64,000 nt of DNA, taken from Streptococcus mitis. GTDB taxonomy: Bacteria > Bacillota > Bacilli > Lactobacillales > Streptococcaceae. The stretch covers positions 1 through 64,000 of the forward strand of contig NZ_SWFJ01000010.1 in assembly GCF_005144795.1 (NCBI RefSeq), in the 5' to 3' direction. Shown here one piece after another: positions 10,972 through 19,843 of this stretch (position 1 is its first letter; the number at the start of each line of letters is the position of its first letter). The notes below the pieces were generated by a model, which saw nothing but the letters and a program-made list of their open reading frames with translations, did not search any database and was not told where the DNA came from. A program made the position numbers and the translations under genes.

Positions 10972-11601
10972 ATGAAAATCCATAAAACTGTGAATCCTGT
11001 TGCCTATGAAAACACCTATTACCTGGAAGGTGAAAAATACCTCATCGTCGTCGATCCTGGTAGCCATTGGGAAGCCATTCGTCAGACAATAGAGAGCATC
11101 AACAAACCTATCTGTGCTATTCTATTGACCCACGCTCATTATGACCATATCATGAGTCTGGACCTAGTTCGCGAGACTTTTGGAAATCCTCCTGTCTATA
11201 TCGCAGAGAGTGAAGCTAGCTGGCTTTACACTCCAGTCGATAATCTCTCTGGTCTCCCTCGTCATGATGATATGGCAGATGTGGTTGCAAAACCAGCTGA
11301 ACACAGCTTTGTCTTTCATGAGGAATATCAACTGGAGGAATTTCGTTTCACCGTCTTGCCAACACCAGGTCACTCTATCGGCGGTGTTTCTATCGTCTTT
11401 CCTGATGCTCACCTAGTTTTGACAGGAGATGCCCTGTTCCGTGAAACTATTGGACGAACCGACCTGCCGACTGGTAGCATGGAGCAACTCCTCCATAGTA
11501 TCCAGACCCAACTCTTCACCCTACCAAACTACGATGTCTATCCAGGACATGGTCCAGCTACGACTATCGCCCATGAAAAGACCTTTAATCCTTTTTTCTA
11601 A
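10972..11601 (+). CDS. Metallo-beta-lactamase fold hydrolase, glyoxalase II-like
   Basis: The 209-residue protein has the full metal-binding set of the family: THAHYDH with ligands at residues 54-59, TPGH with His134, GD with Asp153, and PGHG with His193. The short length without a C-terminal helical domain fits the YcbL/GloB-like single-domain group rather than classical glyoxalase II. A thioester or related ester substrate is likely by family, but the sequence alone does not fix it. The gene stands alone with its own promoter and a strong terminator. Pneumococcus has a similar gene next to pepO and psa. Confidence 0.9.
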   Translation: MKIHKTVNPVAYENTYYLEGEKYLIVVDPGSHWEAIRQTIESINKPICAILLTHAHYDHIMSLDLVRETFGNPPVYIAESEASWLYTPVDNLSGLPRHDDMADVVAKPAEHSFVFHEEYQLEEFRFTVLPTPGHSIGGVSIVFPDAHLVLTGDALFRETIGRTDLPTGSMEQLLHSIQTQLFTLPNYDVYPGHGPATTIAHEKTFNPFF

Positions 11602-11606
11602 GTAGC

Positions 11607-11639
11607 AAAAAACCAAGGAATTTTTTCTCCTTGGTTTTT
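11607..11639 (+). terminator. Rho-independent terminator after the metallo-hydrolase gene
   Basis: ACCAAGGA (11612-11619) pairs with TCCTTGGT (11628-11635), extended by A/T pairs and a T tract. Confidence 0.85.
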
Positions 11640-11696
11640 GTGTACTGCTATTTATATGAAGTTAGAATCTAGCCTAGTATTGAATTTCATCAAATA

Positions 11697-12461
11697 CTAG
11701 TTGACTGGCTCAAATTCTTTCCAATCAAATTTAGCTAAATCAAGTTCATTAGAAGAAATCTCTAAGATTTGCTCTGGCTTTTGATCACTACCAATTTGAA
11801 AGATACCTTCCTTAATCTTCTGTACTCCGTCTTTATCAAAAGCATACAGACTTAAGTTCATTTCTGGTCGTGTTGACTGCCAGTCTGCATATATGACTTG
11901 ACCGTTTTCATAAATAACTAAACTGGAACGAAAACCACCTGCAGAAGCTACATAAGCTGTATGAAGTAACTTTGGTTGTTTATTCTCTAAATAGTAAATG
12001 GCCCCTATATATTTTTTATCTCCAATAATCAATTCATCCTGACCATCATTATTTAAATCAACAAACACATAATGGAGACTAGCTGGTTTATCGTAGGTGC
12101 TTAGTGTAAAGATATAGCCATACTCTTCAGAAAAAATCTTATTCTGTTTCAACTTTTCATACAAGGATTCTCGGTCACCACTACTTAAAAGTGCCTGATA
12201 GTGATTGTACCGCTCTATTACTTCCTTGTACAAATCTTTTCCTGTTTCGCTTTTCGTTTCCATTGTTGTTGACGGCGTTGCCATTGAAGAACTTGTACTA
12301 GTTTGGCTCTCTGACTTCGTAGAGCTTTCCTTCAGTTCCTCTTTGGTAGAAGATGATTGTGTTGCCGAAGGTTCTATTTTTTCATCTTTTTTATTTGCAC
12401 CACAAGATGCTAAAACAAAAACAGTAAGAATAGCTGAAAGCATCATTAAAAATTTCTTCAT
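11697..12461 (-). CDS. Lipoprotein of unknown function
   Basis: I start at the ATG at 12461 because MKKFLMML opens a clean lipoprotein signal ending in the lipobox LASC (Cys19), and AAAGAGG lies just upstream. A longer in-frame start at 12485 would add eight unlikely residues. The mature protein has a Ser/Thr-rich low-complexity linker, then a globular domain. That domain contains DLNNDGQDELIIG, a calcium-loop or FG-GAP-like motif seen in many extracellular proteins. It lies 59 bp after pepO on the same strand and may share its transcript. Function is unknown. Confidence 0.85.
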   Translation of the reverse strand: MKKFLMMLSAILTVFVLASCGANKKDEKIEPSATQSSSTKEELKESSTKSESQTSTSSSMATPSTTMETKSETGKDLYKEVIERYNHYQALLSSGDRESLYEKLKQNKIFSEEYGYIFTLSTYDKPASLHYVFVDLNNDGQDELIIGDKKYIGAIYYLENKQPKLLHTAYVASAGGFRSSLVIYENGQVIYADWQSTRPEMNLSLYAFDKDGVQKIKEGIFQIGSDQKPEQILEISSNELDLAKFDWKEFEPVN

Positions 12462-12520
12462 GTTAACCTCTTTAACCCATCCCATGCAGATTTACGGATT
12501 TTAGTATTAGATTGAATTCA

Positions 12521-14413
12521 TTACCAAATAATCACGCGCTCTTCTGGCGAACGCCACATACCGTCTCCTTCTTTGACATCATAGGTTGTAAAGAAATCAT
12601 CGAAGTTTGGTACTTGTACATTGACACGGAGTTTGGCTGGTGCGTGCACATCGACACTAGCCAAAAGTTTCATAAATTCTGGACGACCTTTCATGCGCCA
12701 AATGCGACCGAAGTTGTAGAAGAATTCTTCTGCTGAGAAGTCTGGTTCTCTCTTCGCTGCTTCAAGCGCTGCAGCGATTCCTCCCAAGTCAGCCACGTTT
12801 TCTGACACAGTCAATTTACCGTTAATGGTTGCTCCATAAGAATCCTGTCCATCAAACTGGTCAATGACTTTTTGTGTTTTCTCCTTGAAGGCAGCATAGT
12901 CACTCTCTGTCCACCAATCTTTGAGACTACCATTTTCATCAAAGGAAGCTCCGTTGGTATCAAAGGCGTGGGAAATTTCATGGGCAATAACCGCCCCAAT
13001 ACCACCGTAGTTAGCAGAAGATGACTGATGCAAGTCATAGAAAGGAGCCTGTAAAATAGCCGCTGGGAAGACAATCAGGTTCTTCTGTGGATTGTAGTAG
13101 GCATTGACCATATGAGCAGGCATGCCCCATTCCTTGTAGTCTACAGGCTGATTCCACTTGCTCCAACTGTGTTTGATTTCCACACGCGCAAAGGCTAGAG
13201 CATTGTCAAAAAGGCTAGCAGTCTCATCCACTACCTTGTCCTTGTAGCGTTCTGGCAATTCTTCTGGGTAGCCGATATAAGGCTTGATGACATTGAGTTT
13301 GACGATGGCCTTGTCACGAGTTTCAGGAGTCAGCCAGTCATTTTTAGCCAAGCGTTCCTTATAGACATCAATCATGGTTGCCACTTTTTTCTCCACATCT
13401 GCCTTGGCCTCTGGAGAGAATTTTTCATGGGCATACCAGAGACCCAAGGCTTGTTTGAATGGACCTTGTGCTAGTTGGTAGGCTGCCTTGACCTTGTCTT
13501 TGGCTTCTGGAACTCCTGAAAGCGCACGGCTATAGGCACCTGACAAGACACGGATTTCTTCTGTTAAATAGCTGGTTGAGAGATTCACAACACTTAAAAT
13601 TAAGGTTGCCTTGAGGAGAGGCCAGGCCTCTTCACTATAAAATTGGTCTGCTGCTTGCCAGAAACGTTCTTCGTCTACGATAACCTTGTCTGGTACTTGT
13701 CCAAGAACGACTTGGAAGAAGTCATCCAAAGGTAGGGCAGGCGCAAATTTCTTGAAATCTTCGTAAGCATATGGATGGTAGAGTTTAGCATATTCTGAAC
13801 TTTCTTCATTAGAGAGCACCACTGCCGCAACTCGACGGTCCAATTCTAGTCTTTTCTCTAGCAAGTCTTCAATTTCTACATCAGAGAAATCATAAGCCTT
13901 GAGAAGATTTGCGCTGCTTTCTTTCCAAAGAGTCAAGAGCTCTTCGCGCTGAGGATGGTCTTCTGCATAATAGGTCGTATCTGGCAGAATAGTGCTTGGA
14001 GCGCTAGCCCATAAAACGTTGATTCTGGCATCCATAAAGTCTGGCGATACACCAAAAGGAAGGAAGTTAGGTTTTCCTGCAAGCTCGAACTCTGCTAGTC
14101 TAGCTGTAAAATCCGCAAAAGTCTCCAATTCTTGGAATTCTTTAAGGAGTGGTAAGACAGGTTTAATACCGTCAGCTTCTCTCTTGTCAAAATCACGAAC
14201 TAGGCGGTGGTATTTGACAAAGTTTGCTAAGATAGCATCCTCAGGCACCTCTTCTCCTGCCAACCACTTGTCTGTTGTCGCCAACATCAAGTCTTCAATT
14301 TCCTGATCTAAATCAACAAAACCTCCCGTTTGAGATTTATCTGCTGGGATTTCAGCAGTCTTCTGCCATTCTCCATTGATTGCATCATAAAAATCATCTT
14401 GATAACGTGTCAT
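12521..14413 (-). CDS. pepO: Neutral endopeptidase PepO (M13 family)
   Basis: A 630-residue zinc endopeptidase of the neprilysin family. HEISH at residues 478-482 supplies two zinc ligands and the catalytic Glu; ENVADLGG further on supplies the third ligand; an NAYYNP-type substrate-binding motif is also present. The start at MTRYQDD (14413) is preferred over an upstream in-frame ATG because it gives the usual PepO N-terminus. There is no signal peptide, as in the pneumococcal homologue, which cleaves peptides and is also found at the cell surface. It is divergent from the psa operon and its promoter lies beside the psa operator. Confidence 0.95.
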   Translation of the reverse strand: MTRYQDDFYDAINGEWQKTAEIPADKSQTGGFVDLDQEIEDLMLATTDKWLAGEEVPEDAILANFVKYHRLVRDFDKREADGIKPVLPLLKEFQELETFADFTARLAEFELAGKPNFLPFGVSPDFMDARINVLWASAPSTILPDTTYYAEDHPQREELLTLWKESSANLLKAYDFSDVEIEDLLEKRLELDRRVAAVVLSNEESSEYAKLYHPYAYEDFKKFAPALPLDDFFQVVLGQVPDKVIVDEERFWQAADQFYSEEAWPLLKATLILSVVNLSTSYLTEEIRVLSGAYSRALSGVPEAKDKVKAAYQLAQGPFKQALGLWYAHEKFSPEAKADVEKKVATMIDVYKERLAKNDWLTPETRDKAIVKLNVIKPYIGYPEELPERYKDKVVDETASLFDNALAFARVEIKHSWSKWNQPVDYKEWGMPAHMVNAYYNPQKNLIVFPAAILQAPFYDLHQSSSANYGGIGAVIAHEISHAFDTNGASFDENGSLKDWWTESDYAAFKEKTQKVIDQFDGQDSYGATINGKLTVSENVADLGGIAAALEAAKREPDFSAEEFFYNFGRIWRMKGRPEFMKLLASVDVHAPAKLRVNVQVPNFDDFFTTYDVKEGDGMWRSPEERVIIW

Positions 14414-14444
14414 CTTGTTCTCACTTTCATTTGTACTTGTTTTT

Positions 14445-14473
14445 AGCTTAACAAAAATTACCTGGGAATGCAA
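14445..14473 (-). promoter_or_regulatory. Probable pepO promoter
   Basis: On the minus strand TTGCAT (14473-14468) and TAAGCT (14450-14445) are 17 bp apart, with a TG extension before the -10. Confidence 0.5.
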
Positions 14474-14530
14474 TTAAAAATGAACTGATATTTTCTATTG
14501 TTTTTCAGTTATTATTTTAATTTTTTCAAA

Positions 14531-14566
14531 AATTAACTTGACTTAATTTTTTTTTTAAGGTATATT
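14531..14566 (+). promoter_or_regulatory. psaBCA promoter with PsaR manganese operator
   Basis: TTGACT (14538-14543) and TATATT (14561-14566) are 17 bp apart. The -35 lies inside the near-palindrome AATTAACTTGACTTAATTTT (14531-14550), which matches the PsaR operator as I recall it from pneumococcal psa, pcpA and prtA promoters. Manganese-loaded PsaR bound here would block RNA polymerase. AGGAGG at 14574-14579 serves psaB. Confidence 0.9.
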
Positions 14567-14590
14567 AAGAGGCAGGAGGAATACAAGTTT

Positions 14591-15313
14591 ATGATACGTA
14601 TCGAAAACCTCAGTGTCTCCTACAAAGAAACGTTGGCACTTAAGGATATTTCACTAGTGCTCCATGGACCAACAATTACTGGTATCATTGGTCCGAACGG
14701 TGCTGGAAAATCAACATTATTAAAAGGTATGCTGGGAATTATCCCACATCAAGGTCAGGCATTTCTCGATGACAAGGAAGTTAAAAAATCCTTACACCGA
14801 ATCGCCTATGTCGAACAAAAAATCAATATCGACTACAACTTTCCCATCAAGGTCAAGGAATGTGTCTCGCTAGGACTATTTCCTTCTATTCCTCTCTTTC
14901 GCAGTTTAAATGCTAAACATTGGAAAAAAGTAGAGGAAGCCCTTGAAATCGTCGGCCTAGCTGACTACGCTGAACGTCAAATCAGTCAACTGTCTGGAGG
15001 TCAATTCCAGCGGGTCTTGATTGCCAGATGTTTGGTGCAGGAAGCCGACTATATCCTCTTGGATGAACCCTTTGTTGGGATTGACTCTGTCAGTGAGGAA
15101 ATCATCATGAATACGCTGAGAGATTTGAAAAAAGCTGGTAAGACGGTTCTCATCGTTCACCACGACCTCAGCAAGGTTTCCCACTACTTCGATCAAGTCT
15201 TACTTGTCAATCGAGAAGTGATTGCCTTTGGTCCAACCAAAGAAACCTTTACCGAAGCCAATCTCAAAGAAGCTTACGGTAATCGACTCTTTTTCAATGG
15301 AGGTGACCTATGA
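14591..15313 (+). CDS. psaB: Manganese ABC transporter ATP-binding protein PsaB
   Basis: A 240-residue ABC ATPase with Walker [10 protein letters not shown] at residues 34-42, signature LSGGQ at 134-138 and Walker B ending in Asp158-Glu159, followed by a switch His in VHHD. It powers manganese uptake with PsaC (permease) and PsaA (lipoprotein). Its stop overlaps the psaC start in ATGA, so the two are translationally coupled. Transcription starts at the PsaR-controlled promoter upstream. Confidence 0.96.
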   Translation: MIRIENLSVSYKETLALKDISLVLHGPTITGIIGPNGAGKSTLLKGMLGIIPHQGQAFLDDKEVKKSLHRIAYVEQKINIDYNFPIKVKECVSLGLFPSIPLFRSLNAKHWKKVEEALEIVGLADYAERQISQLSGGQFQRVLIARCLVQEADYILLDEPFVGIDSVSEEIIMNTLRDLKKAGKTVLIVHHDLSKVSHYFDQVLLVNREVIAFGPTKETFTEANLKEAYGNRLFFNGGDL

Positions 15314-16158
15314 TTGCAGAATTTATCGATGGATTGCAAAAATTCCATTTCCTACAAAATGCCTTGATAACAGCTATTGTCGTCGGGGTCGTAGCTGGAG
15401 CTGTGGGATGTTTCATCATTCTACGTGGGATGTCACTCATGGGAGATGCTATTTCACATGCTGTCTTACCAGGTGTAGCCCTCTCCTTTATCTTGGGAGT
15501 TGACTTCTTTATCGGAGCCATTGTCTTTGGATTGCTAGCTGCTATCATCATTACCTACATCAAGGGGAACTCGATTATCAAAAGCGATACCGCCATCGGC
15601 ATTACCTTTTCTTCTTTCTTAGCCCTCGGTATCATCTTGATTAGTGTCGCTAAAAGTTCAACTGACCTTTTCCATATCCTTTTTGGTAATATTCTAGCCG
15701 TCCAAGATACGGATATGTTTATCACTATGGGCGTAGGGGCGGTCATTCTCTTGTTAATCTGGATTTTCTTCAAGCAACTCTTGATCACTTCCTTTGATGA
15801 ACTTCTGGCTAAAGCCATGGGAATGCCTGTCAATTTCTATCACTACCTCCTCATGATACTCCTGACTCTCGTGTCTGTGACAGCCATGCAAAGTGTCGGA
15901 ACTATCCTGATTGTAGCCATGCTGATTACCCCAGCTGCAACTGCTTATCTGTATGCTAATAGCCTGAAAAGTATGATTTTCCTTTCCTCAACCTTTGGAG
16001 CTACAGCTTCAGTTTTGGGACTCTTTATTGGCTATAGTTTAAACTTAGCAGCTGGTTCTAGCATCGTACTTACAGCTGCTAGCTTCTTCTTAATCAGTTT
16101 CTTTATCTCTCCTAAACAACGATATTTGAAACTGAAAAATAAACATTTGTTAAAATAA
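15310..16158 (+). CDS. psaC: Manganese ABC transporter permease PsaC
   Basis: A 282-residue, very hydrophobic protein of the ABC-3 metal permease family with about eight to nine membrane segments. The [12 protein letters not shown] stretch near residue 40 is typical of the family. It overlaps psaB by four bases and is followed after 31 bp by psaA. Between them lies a short GGGG/CCCC hairpin. Confidence 0.96.
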   Translation: MIAEFIDGLQKFHFLQNALITAIVVGVVAGAVGCFIILRGMSLMGDAISHAVLPGVALSFILGVDFFIGAIVFGLLAAIIITYIKGNSIIKSDTAIGITFSSFLALGIILISVAKSSTDLFHILFGNILAVQDTDMFITMGVGAVILLLIWIFFKQLLITSFDELLAKAMGMPVNFYHYLLMILLTLVSVTAMQSVGTILIVAMLITPAATAYLYANSLKSMIFLSSTFGATASVLGLFIGYSLNLAAGSSIVLTAASFFLISFFISPKQRYLKLKNKHLLK

Positions 16159-16173
16159 GGGGCAAAACCCCAA
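16159..16173 (+). other. Short intercistronic hairpin between psaC and psaA
   Basis: GGGGCAAAACCCC can fold with a five-base loop right after the psaC stop. There is no T tract, so it is unlikely to terminate. It may protect the 3' end of a processed psaBC message or influence psaA translation (inference). Confidence 0.4.
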
Positions 16174-16189
16174 TAAATTGGAGGATCTA

Positions 16190-17119
16190 ATGAAAAAATT
16201 AGGTACATTACTCGTTCTCTTTCTTTCCGTTATTGCTCTTGTAGCATGTGCTAGCGGAAAAAAAGATGCAGCTTCTGGTCAAAAACTAAAAGTTGTTGCT
16301 ACAAACTCAATCATCGCTGATATTACTAAAAATATTGCTGGTGACAAGATTGATCTTCACAGTATCGTTCCGATTGGACAAGACCCACACGAATACGAAC
16401 CACTCCCTGAAGATGTTAAGAAAACTTCTGAGGCTGACCTCATTTTCTATAACGGCATCAACCTTGAAACAGGTGGCAATGCCTGGTTTAGCAAATTGGT
16501 AGAAAATGCCAAGAAGACTGAAAACAAAGACTACTTTGCAGTCAGTGAAGGTGTTGATGTTATCTACCTTGAAGGAAAAAATGAAAAAGGTAAAGAAGAC
16601 CCACACGCTTGGCTTAACCTTGAAAATGGAATTATCTTTGCTAAAAATATCGCCAAACAATTGAGCGCTAAAGATCCTAACAACAAGGAATTCTATGAAA
16701 AAAATCTCAAAGAATATACTGATAAGTTAGACAAACTTGATAAAGAAAGTAAGAATAAATTTAATAACATCCCTGCTGAAAAGAAACTCATTGTAACCAG
16801 CGAAGGAGCATTCAAATACTTCTCTAAAGCCTATGGTGTCCCAAGTGCCTACATCTGGGAAATCAATACTGAAGAAGAAGGAACACCTGAACAAATCAAG
16901 ACCTTGGTTGAAAAACTTCGCCAAACAAAAGTTCCATCACTCTTTGTAGAATCAAGTGTGGATGACCGTCCAATGAAGACTGTTTCACAAGACACAAACA
17001 TCCCAATCTACGCACAAATCTTTACTGACTCTATCGCAGAACAAGGTAAAGAAGGCGACAGCTACTACAACATGATGAAATACAACCTTGATAAGATTGC
17101 TGAAGGATTGGCAAAATAA
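16190..17119 (+). CDS. psaA: Manganese-binding lipoprotein PsaA
   Basis: A 309-residue cluster A-I solute-binding lipoprotein, the same length as pneumococcal PsaA. The lipobox is LVAC with Cys20. The manganese ligands known from PsaA are present at the same numbers: His67, His139, Glu205 and Asp280. I start at 16190, which follows TTGGAGG, instead of an in-frame ATG four codons upstream. It captures manganese outside the membrane and delivers it to PsaC. Loss of the homologue in pneumococcus causes manganese starvation and oxidative sensitivity. Confidence 0.97.
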   Translation: MKKLGTLLVLFLSVIALVACASGKKDAASGQKLKVVATNSIIADITKNIAGDKIDLHSIVPIGQDPHEYEPLPEDVKKTSEADLIFYNGINLETGGNAWFSKLVENAKKTENKDYFAVSEGVDVIYLEGKNEKGKEDPHAWLNLENGIIFAKNIAKQLSAKDPNNKEFYEKNLKEYTDKLDKLDKESKNKFNNIPAEKKLIVTSEGAFKYFSKAYGVPSAYIWEINTEEEGTPEQIKTLVEKLRQTKVPSLFVESSVDDRPMKTVSQDTNIPIYAQIFTDSIAEQGKEGDSYYNMMKYNLDKIAEGLAK

Positions 17120-17126
17120 TCCTCTG

Positions 17127-17158
17127 AAAAACGTCATTCTTCCGAATTGGCGTTTTTT
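17127..17158 (+). terminator. Terminator after psaA
   Basis: AAAAACGTC pairs with GGCGTTTTT around a 13-base loop, with one G-T pair and a T tract. Confidence 0.75.
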
Positions 17159-17184
17159 CTATGCACACATTTTCAGTCAAATCA

Positions 17185-17214
17185 TTGGAAAATTCTGACT
17201 GTTTCAGCTAAAAT
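17185..17214 (+). promoter_or_regulatory. Probable tpxD promoter
   Basis: TTGGAA (17185-17190) and TAAAAT (17209-17214) are 18 bp apart, 26 bp before the tpxD ATG. TTGGAG at 17228-17233 is the ribosome site. Confidence 0.5.
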
Positions 17215-17239
17215 GGAAGAAAAAAGATTGGAGTATCTT

Positions 17240-17734
17240 ATGGTAACTTTTCTCGGAAATCCTGTGAGCTTTACAGGTAAACAACTACAAGTCGGCGACA
17301 AGGCACTTGATTTTTCACTCACTACAACAGACCTGTCTAAAAAATCTCTGGCTGATTTTGATGGCAAGAAAAAAGTCTTGAGTGTCGTGCCTTCTATCGA
17401 TACAGGCATCTGCTCAACTCAAACGCGTCGTTTTAATGAAGAACTGGCTGGACTGAATAATACGGTTGTCTTGACTGTTTCTATGGATCTCCCTTTTGCC
17501 CAAAAACGTTGGTGTGGTGCTGAAGGTATTGAAAATGCCATCATGCTCTCGGACTATTTCGACCAGTCCTTTGGACGTGATTATGCCCTCTTAATCAATG
17601 AGTGGCACCTATTGGCACGCGCAGTCTTTGTCCTCGACACTGACAATACTATTCGCTACGTTGAATATGTGGACAATATCAATTCTGAGCCAAACTTCGA
17701 AGCCGCAATTGCAGCTGCTAAAGAACTAAATTAG
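17240..17734 (+). CDS. tpxD: Thiol peroxidase TpxD (PsaD)
   Basis: A 164-residue atypical 2-Cys peroxiredoxin. The peroxidatic cysteine is Cys58 in TGICSTQT and the resolving cysteine is Cys92 in KRWCGAEG. I start at MVTFLGNPV (17240) behind TTGGAG; an upstream in-frame ATG at 17147 falls in the psaA terminator and is not used. It reduces hydrogen peroxide with thioredoxin-type donors, which fits a species that makes its own peroxide and imports manganese through the adjacent psa genes. Confidence 0.93.
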   Translation: MVTFLGNPVSFTGKQLQVGDKALDFSLTTTDLSKKSLADFDGKKKVLSVVPSIDTGICSTQTRRFNEELAGLNNTVVLTVSMDLPFAQKRWCGAEGIENAIMLSDYFDQSFGRDYALLINEWHLLARAVFVLDTDNTIRYVEYVDNINSEPNFEAAIAAAKELN

Positions 17735-17751
17735 AAGCCATCATGGCAGAT

Positions 17752-17775
17752 AGCTAGAGAAATCTAGCTTTTTTT
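17752..17775 (+). terminator. Terminator after tpxD
   Basis: AGCTAGA (17752-17758) pairs with TCTAGCT (17763-17769) around a GAAA loop, followed by seven T. Confidence 0.9.
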
Positions 17776-17783
17776 GATATACT
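17775..17783 (+). promoter_or_regulatory. Extended -10 promoter of the psaR-like gene
   Basis: TGaTATACT lies right behind the tpxD terminator and 29 bp before the ATG at 17813. AGAGGAAA is the ribosome site. Confidence 0.55.
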
Positions 17784-17812
17784 AGATAAAGATATTAGAC
17801 AAGAGGAAACGA

Positions 17813-18463
17813 ATGACCCCGAATAAAGAAGATTACCTAAAATGTATTTATGAAATTGGCATAGATTTGCATAAGATTACCAACAAGGAAATTGCGGCTC
17901 GTATGCAAGTCTCTCCCCCTGCCGTAACTGAAATGATTAAACGGATGAAGAGCGAAAATCTCATCCTTAAGGACAAGGAATGTGGCTATCTACTGACGGA
18001 CATTGGACTCAAACTGGTCTCAGAGCTCTACCGTAAGCATCGCTTGATTGAAGTTTTTCTAGTCCATCATTTAGACTATACGAGTGACCAGATTCACGAG
18101 GAAGCTGAGGTCTTGGAACATACTGTCTCTGAGCTATTCGTGGAGAGACTAGAAAAATTGCTTGGATTTCCCAAGACCTGCCCTCACGGAGGAACTATTC
18201 CTGCCAAGGGAGAACTCCTAGTTGAAATTAATAACCTGCCACTAGCTGACATCAAGGAAGCTGGCTCCTACCTCCTGACTCGGGTGCATGATAGTTTTGA
18301 GATTCTCAATTATTTGGATAAGCACTCGCTTCACATCGGTGATCATCTCCAAGTCCAGCAGTTTGATGGCTTCAGCAATACTTTCACTATCCTCAGTAAA
18401 AACGAGGATTTACAAGTAGGTATGGACATTGCCAAACAACTCTATGTCGAGAAAATCGACTAA
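17813..18463 (+). CDS. psaR: Manganese-dependent repressor, DtxR/MntR family (PsaR-like)
   Basis: A 216-residue regulator with a winged helix-turn-helix at about residues 8-60 (KITNKEIAARMQVSPPAVTEMIKRM). The metal-binding dimerisation domain follows, with His and Glu residues at HRLIEVFLVHHL, HEEAEVLEH and CPHGG. A FeoA/SH3-like C-terminal domain ends the protein. These are the features of DtxR-type manganese sensors. Its place directly behind psaBCA-tpxD and the matching operator in the psa promoter argue that it is PsaR. In pneumococcus psaR is a few genes away, so the tight linkage here is a local difference. Confidence 0.9.
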   Translation: MTPNKEDYLKCIYEIGIDLHKITNKEIAARMQVSPPAVTEMIKRMKSENLILKDKECGYLLTDIGLKLVSELYRKHRLIEVFLVHHLDYTSDQIHEEAEVLEHTVSELFVERLEKLLGFPKTCPHGGTIPAKGELLVEINNLPLADIKEAGSYLLTRVHDSFEILNYLDKHSLHIGDHLQVQQFDGFSNTFTILSKNEDLQVGMDIAKQLYVEKID

Positions 18464-18484
18464 TTTCTCAAATACCCCAACCAC

Positions 18485-18517
18485 CCCTGAAAATTTTATT
18501 TTCAGGGTTTTATTTCT
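18485..18517 (+). terminator. Terminator after psaR
   Basis: CCCTGAAAAT (18485-18494) pairs with ATTTTCAGGG (18498-18507) around a three-base loop, followed by a T-rich tract. Confidence 0.88.
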
Positions 18518-18522
18518 ATCAT

Positions 18523-18551
18523 TTGATTTTACTTTCATTTAGTTGTATAAT
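18523..18551 (+). promoter_or_regulatory. Probable pnuC promoter
   Basis: TTGATT (18523-18528) and TATAAT (18546-18551) are 17 bp apart. The palindrome AAGATATCTT at 18569-18578 sits between the predicted transcription start and the ATG and could be an operator or a small hairpin. The predicted leader is only about 25 bases long. Confidence 0.6.
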
Positions 18552-18582
18552 ATTTGTTAAAAAAAGAAAGATATCTTAATAT

Positions 18583-19293
18583 ATGAAAAAATCGCTAAAA
18601 ATTTTTGCAACATCCAAATGGTTTGACCTCTTCGGGGTTGCTTTGGTCGTTGGGATTGCGATTGCATCTGGTTACCTAAACTCTCGTCTCGATAAATTCG
18701 TAGATTGGGGCCCCTGGACTGCCCTTGTTCCTTTTGGATTGATTTCCGTAACCAACGTTGGGATTTCCATGTTGTCCACTCGTTTCACGGGAAAATTAAG
18801 CAAATGGGGAAATTACTTTGGCATTGTTAATACCATTTTATCTGGTACCATTGACTATATCCTTGGAAATAAGGCGGCCATTATCACCTATCCTGTCACC
18901 TTCCTCATTTATACCTTTGCTATTAAGAAATGGGAAGCTTCGCAAGAAGGCAGACCCAACCAAATGAGCCAAAAACAGGTAAAATTGGCAGCCATGATCA
19001 TTTCCATCATCGCCTTCCTCTTTGCCTTTGTGACCAACTATATCGGCTATGAAGGAAAGATGAATCTCCTTGCCTACGTAACAACTATTGCCTTTGCACT
19101 GTCCCTCATTGCCAATGCTTTTAACGCATTGAAACTAACAACTCAGTGGGGCTTTTGGTTGATTTACAATTTTGTTCAGCTGACAAAAGCTGGTATTCAA
19201 GGAAATTTTGCCAATATCGGAAAATACATCTTTTATATCCTCAATGCAATCGGAGCTTTATTTGTCTGGAATGATGAAGAGGTGGAACAATAA
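18583..19293 (+). CDS. pnuC: PnuC-family nicotinamide riboside transporter
   Basis: A 236-residue membrane protein with about seven to eight hydrophobic segments. It carries features of the PnuC family, including Trp/Asn/Gln-rich motifs in the membrane (WLIYNFVQ-type stretch near residue 185) and the closing segment ANIGKYIFYILNAIGALFVW. It probably brings in nicotinamide riboside for NAD synthesis by facilitated diffusion, trapped by phosphorylation inside the cell. The ribosome site is weak (GAAAG only). It has its own promoter and stands alone. Confidence 0.85.
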   Translation: MKKSLKIFATSKWFDLFGVALVVGIAIASGYLNSRLDKFVDWGPWTALVPFGLISVTNVGISMLSTRFTGKLSKWGNYFGIVNTILSGTIDYILGNKAAIITYPVTFLIYTFAIKKWEASQEGRPNQMSQKQVKLAAMIISIIAFLFAFVTNYIGYEGKMNLLAYVTTIAFALSLIANAFNALKLTTQWGFWLIYNFVQLTKAGIQGNFANIGKYIFYILNAIGALFVWNDEEVEQ

Positions 19294-19353
19294 GAGGGAA
19301 ATCAAATAAAGAAATCTAACAGAATCTCCTTACTAAAATTTTTATCATTTTAG

Positions 19354-19382
19354 TTGTAACTCCCATTCTTTTGGAGTAGAAT
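19354..19382 (+). promoter_or_regulatory. Probable promoter of the small membrane gene pair
   Basis: TTGTAA (19354-19359) and TAGAAT (19377-19382) are 17 bp apart, 29 bp before the ATG at 19412, with GGGAGG as ribosome site. Confidence 0.5.
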
Positions 19383-19411
19383 GAAGCTAGATAAAAGAGG
19401 GAGGTCATCTT

Positions 19412-19825
19412 ATGAAAAAACTCTTTAGACTCCATTTTACAACAATTGCAGTTATTGATTTGCTACTATTGGCATTTTTTAGCAAAAGACCCGAGACATC
19501 TTTGGAGTGGCTCTTGCTCTCTGGTTTTATTTTCCTCCTTGCTCAGAGTCTACTACTATTTCGCTTGGTCGTCCGACTCAAACATCAATTCGCTGAGATT
19601 TATCCTCAAATCAATAAAAAGATTCGCTTCTACTATTTAGGGGTTCTCTCCATTGATTTTCTATTTTTTGTCCTTTTAACCTTCGTTAGTTCTCAGCGTT
19701 TTCCCTCTCTTATGCCAATCATCACTGCTTGTCATTCTACTTTATATTATATGACAGCTGACTACCTAAGAGAAAACTATCCAGACTTTTACGATAAACA
19801 CGTCTCTTTATGGGAGTGTCTCTAA
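19412..19825 (+). CDS. Small membrane protein of unknown function
   Basis: 137 residues with four hydrophobic segments in two pairs, separated by a charged loop (RLKHQFAEIYPQINKKIRF), and a conserved-looking end NYPDFYDKHVSLWECL. I do not recognise the family. The broken gene directly downstream encodes a paralogue that matches along its length, so this was a tandem pair. Confidence 0.8.
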   Translation: MKKLFRLHFTTIAVIDLLLLAFFSKRPETSLEWLLLSGFIFLLAQSLLLFRLVVRLKHQFAEIYPQINKKIRFYYLGVLSIDFLFFVLLTFVSSQRFPSLMPIITACHSTLYYMTADYLRENYPDFYDKHVSLWECL

Positions 19826-19843
19826 GGAAAAGGAGGTTTTGGC

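Noticed and set aside
18464-18582. Possible NAD+-II (pnuC motif) riboswitch before pnuC
   Set aside because: The predicted promoter leaves a leader of only about 25 bases and I could not fold the expected pseudoknot. An upstream start could change this.
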